Source: Macrocystis pyrifera
Taxonomy: Eukaryota; Sar; Phaeophyceae; Laminariales; Laminariaceae
Length of the DNA stretch: 64,000 bases
Direction of reading: 5' to 3'
Assembly: GCA_031763025.1 (NCBI GenBank)
Contig: JASSKH010000003.1
Coordinates: 18,632,977 to 18,696,976, forward strand
The notes under the pieces are model-generated. The model was not told the origin of the DNA, searched no databases, and was given only the letters and a program-made list of their open reading frames with translations. Shown piece after piece: positions 63,203 through 64,000 of this stretch. Made by a program: the position numbers and the translations under genes. The first letter of the stretch is position 1; every line of letters begins with the position of its first letter.

Positions 63203-64000
63203 AAACAAAAGCCACATATTTACGTAGGAAAATACCCTGCTTTTCTTCAGAATGAAGGAAAAAAGTGTGTTTTGGCATATTTTAATGTGTGCGCTTTTGT
63301 TGTAGCTGGGATGTCTCTGGACCATCCCCTGTTTTTTTTTTTCACCCGTGAGAAACTCTTTTTCTGCTTTTTGGCGTGATACGCGAAAGCACTGACCAAG
63401 TTTGGCCGTATTCCGACATCTTTGCTTTTAACTTTTAACCCCTTTGCCATGGACTTTCGGTTTGGGGACCAAACGGTCGGAGTTTTCACAGAAAAGTCTT
63501 TGGAGTTGCATGTAAGGGGTATAGCTGCCAACCTTTTTCTGTGCATCTTGGAGCGAGTGCATTCGGTCGACCCTTGCATCGCGGGTTTACGGGTCTATTA
63601 TTGTCTTTCGTCTAAGCGTCGCGCGTCCGCGCAAAAACCTGGTATATCTTGCAGCAAAAAACCGAGTTGTAGTGTCGGAATATGGAATATCGAAACGAAA
63701 AGGTTTCGGTACATGCACGAGGTACATGCCTTCTGTTGTTGTACCAGCATGTACGAGATATTAATATTTATGTTACCTCAGTATTAGTAGTAGTCATATT
63801 TTCGGTATGTACTTGAGATGTAGCATACTTTGTCCGCACATATATTAATAGATGTCGGGAGGAATCTGTTTTTCTGAGTTGGCAGGGTCAAGGTGCGTTT
63901 GTTTTTTCTAGTATTTGGGACGTCGAGAAACCGACGAAAATCACGGACATTTTTTGGTGTGATCATCCATTGAACCGTCTACAAGCGGCGTGAGCGCCCA
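63203..64000. other. No gene seen
   Basis: Short overlapping frames only, apart from the MITE-2 half copy and TATTAATA words near 63760 and 63843. Confidence 0.5.

Overview
This window is nuclear DNA of a eukaryote with a repeat-rich genome. A photosynthetic stramenopile, most likely a brown alga, is my best guess. The guess rests on a spliced RecA gene of cyanobacterial/plastid flavour and on LINE proteins whose C-terminal regions resemble, from memory, ones annotated in Ectocarpus-type genomes. No database search was possible.

The only host protein gene I can support is a nuclear recA on the + strand (about 4.1-22.0 kb). Eight exons can be read from RecA homology and splice sites, from just before Walker B to the stop codon at 22034. 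The exons with the ATP-binding P-loop lie upstream of the window. An antisense, decayed Ty1/copia element fills 1-1952 of the preceding intron. Intron 1 is about 12.2 kb and carries six identical 74-nt tRNA genes (tRNA-Val, anticodon GAC) on the opposite strand, plus many small transposons. The last intron looks like a GC-AG intron.

After 22 kb I see no convincing host gene. The sequence is layered mobile DNA: a ~99-bp MITE with TA target duplications (14 copies, several nested in other repeats), a ~105-bp palindromic MITE, Stowaway-like ~80-bp elements, a ~290-bp element with an internal telomere-like tract, a family with ~50-bp inverted ends, tRNA-derived SINEs, two LINE lineages (LINE-1 with a reverse transcriptase and an AC-repeat tail; LINE-2 and a ~500-bp repeat that both end in poly-C), a ~590-bp palindrome made from two LINE tails, a 305-bp pure ACT microsatellite and a 31-bp minisatellite.

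The least explained signal is a set of short near-palindromic words that recur far above chance in unrelated places: TACCWGGTA, TATTAATA and ACAGCAGT. In one tandem duplication (53.5-53.9 kb) a TACCTGGTA word is present in one copy as an 11-nt insertion that the sister copy lacks. This suggests the word spreads as a micro-insertion.
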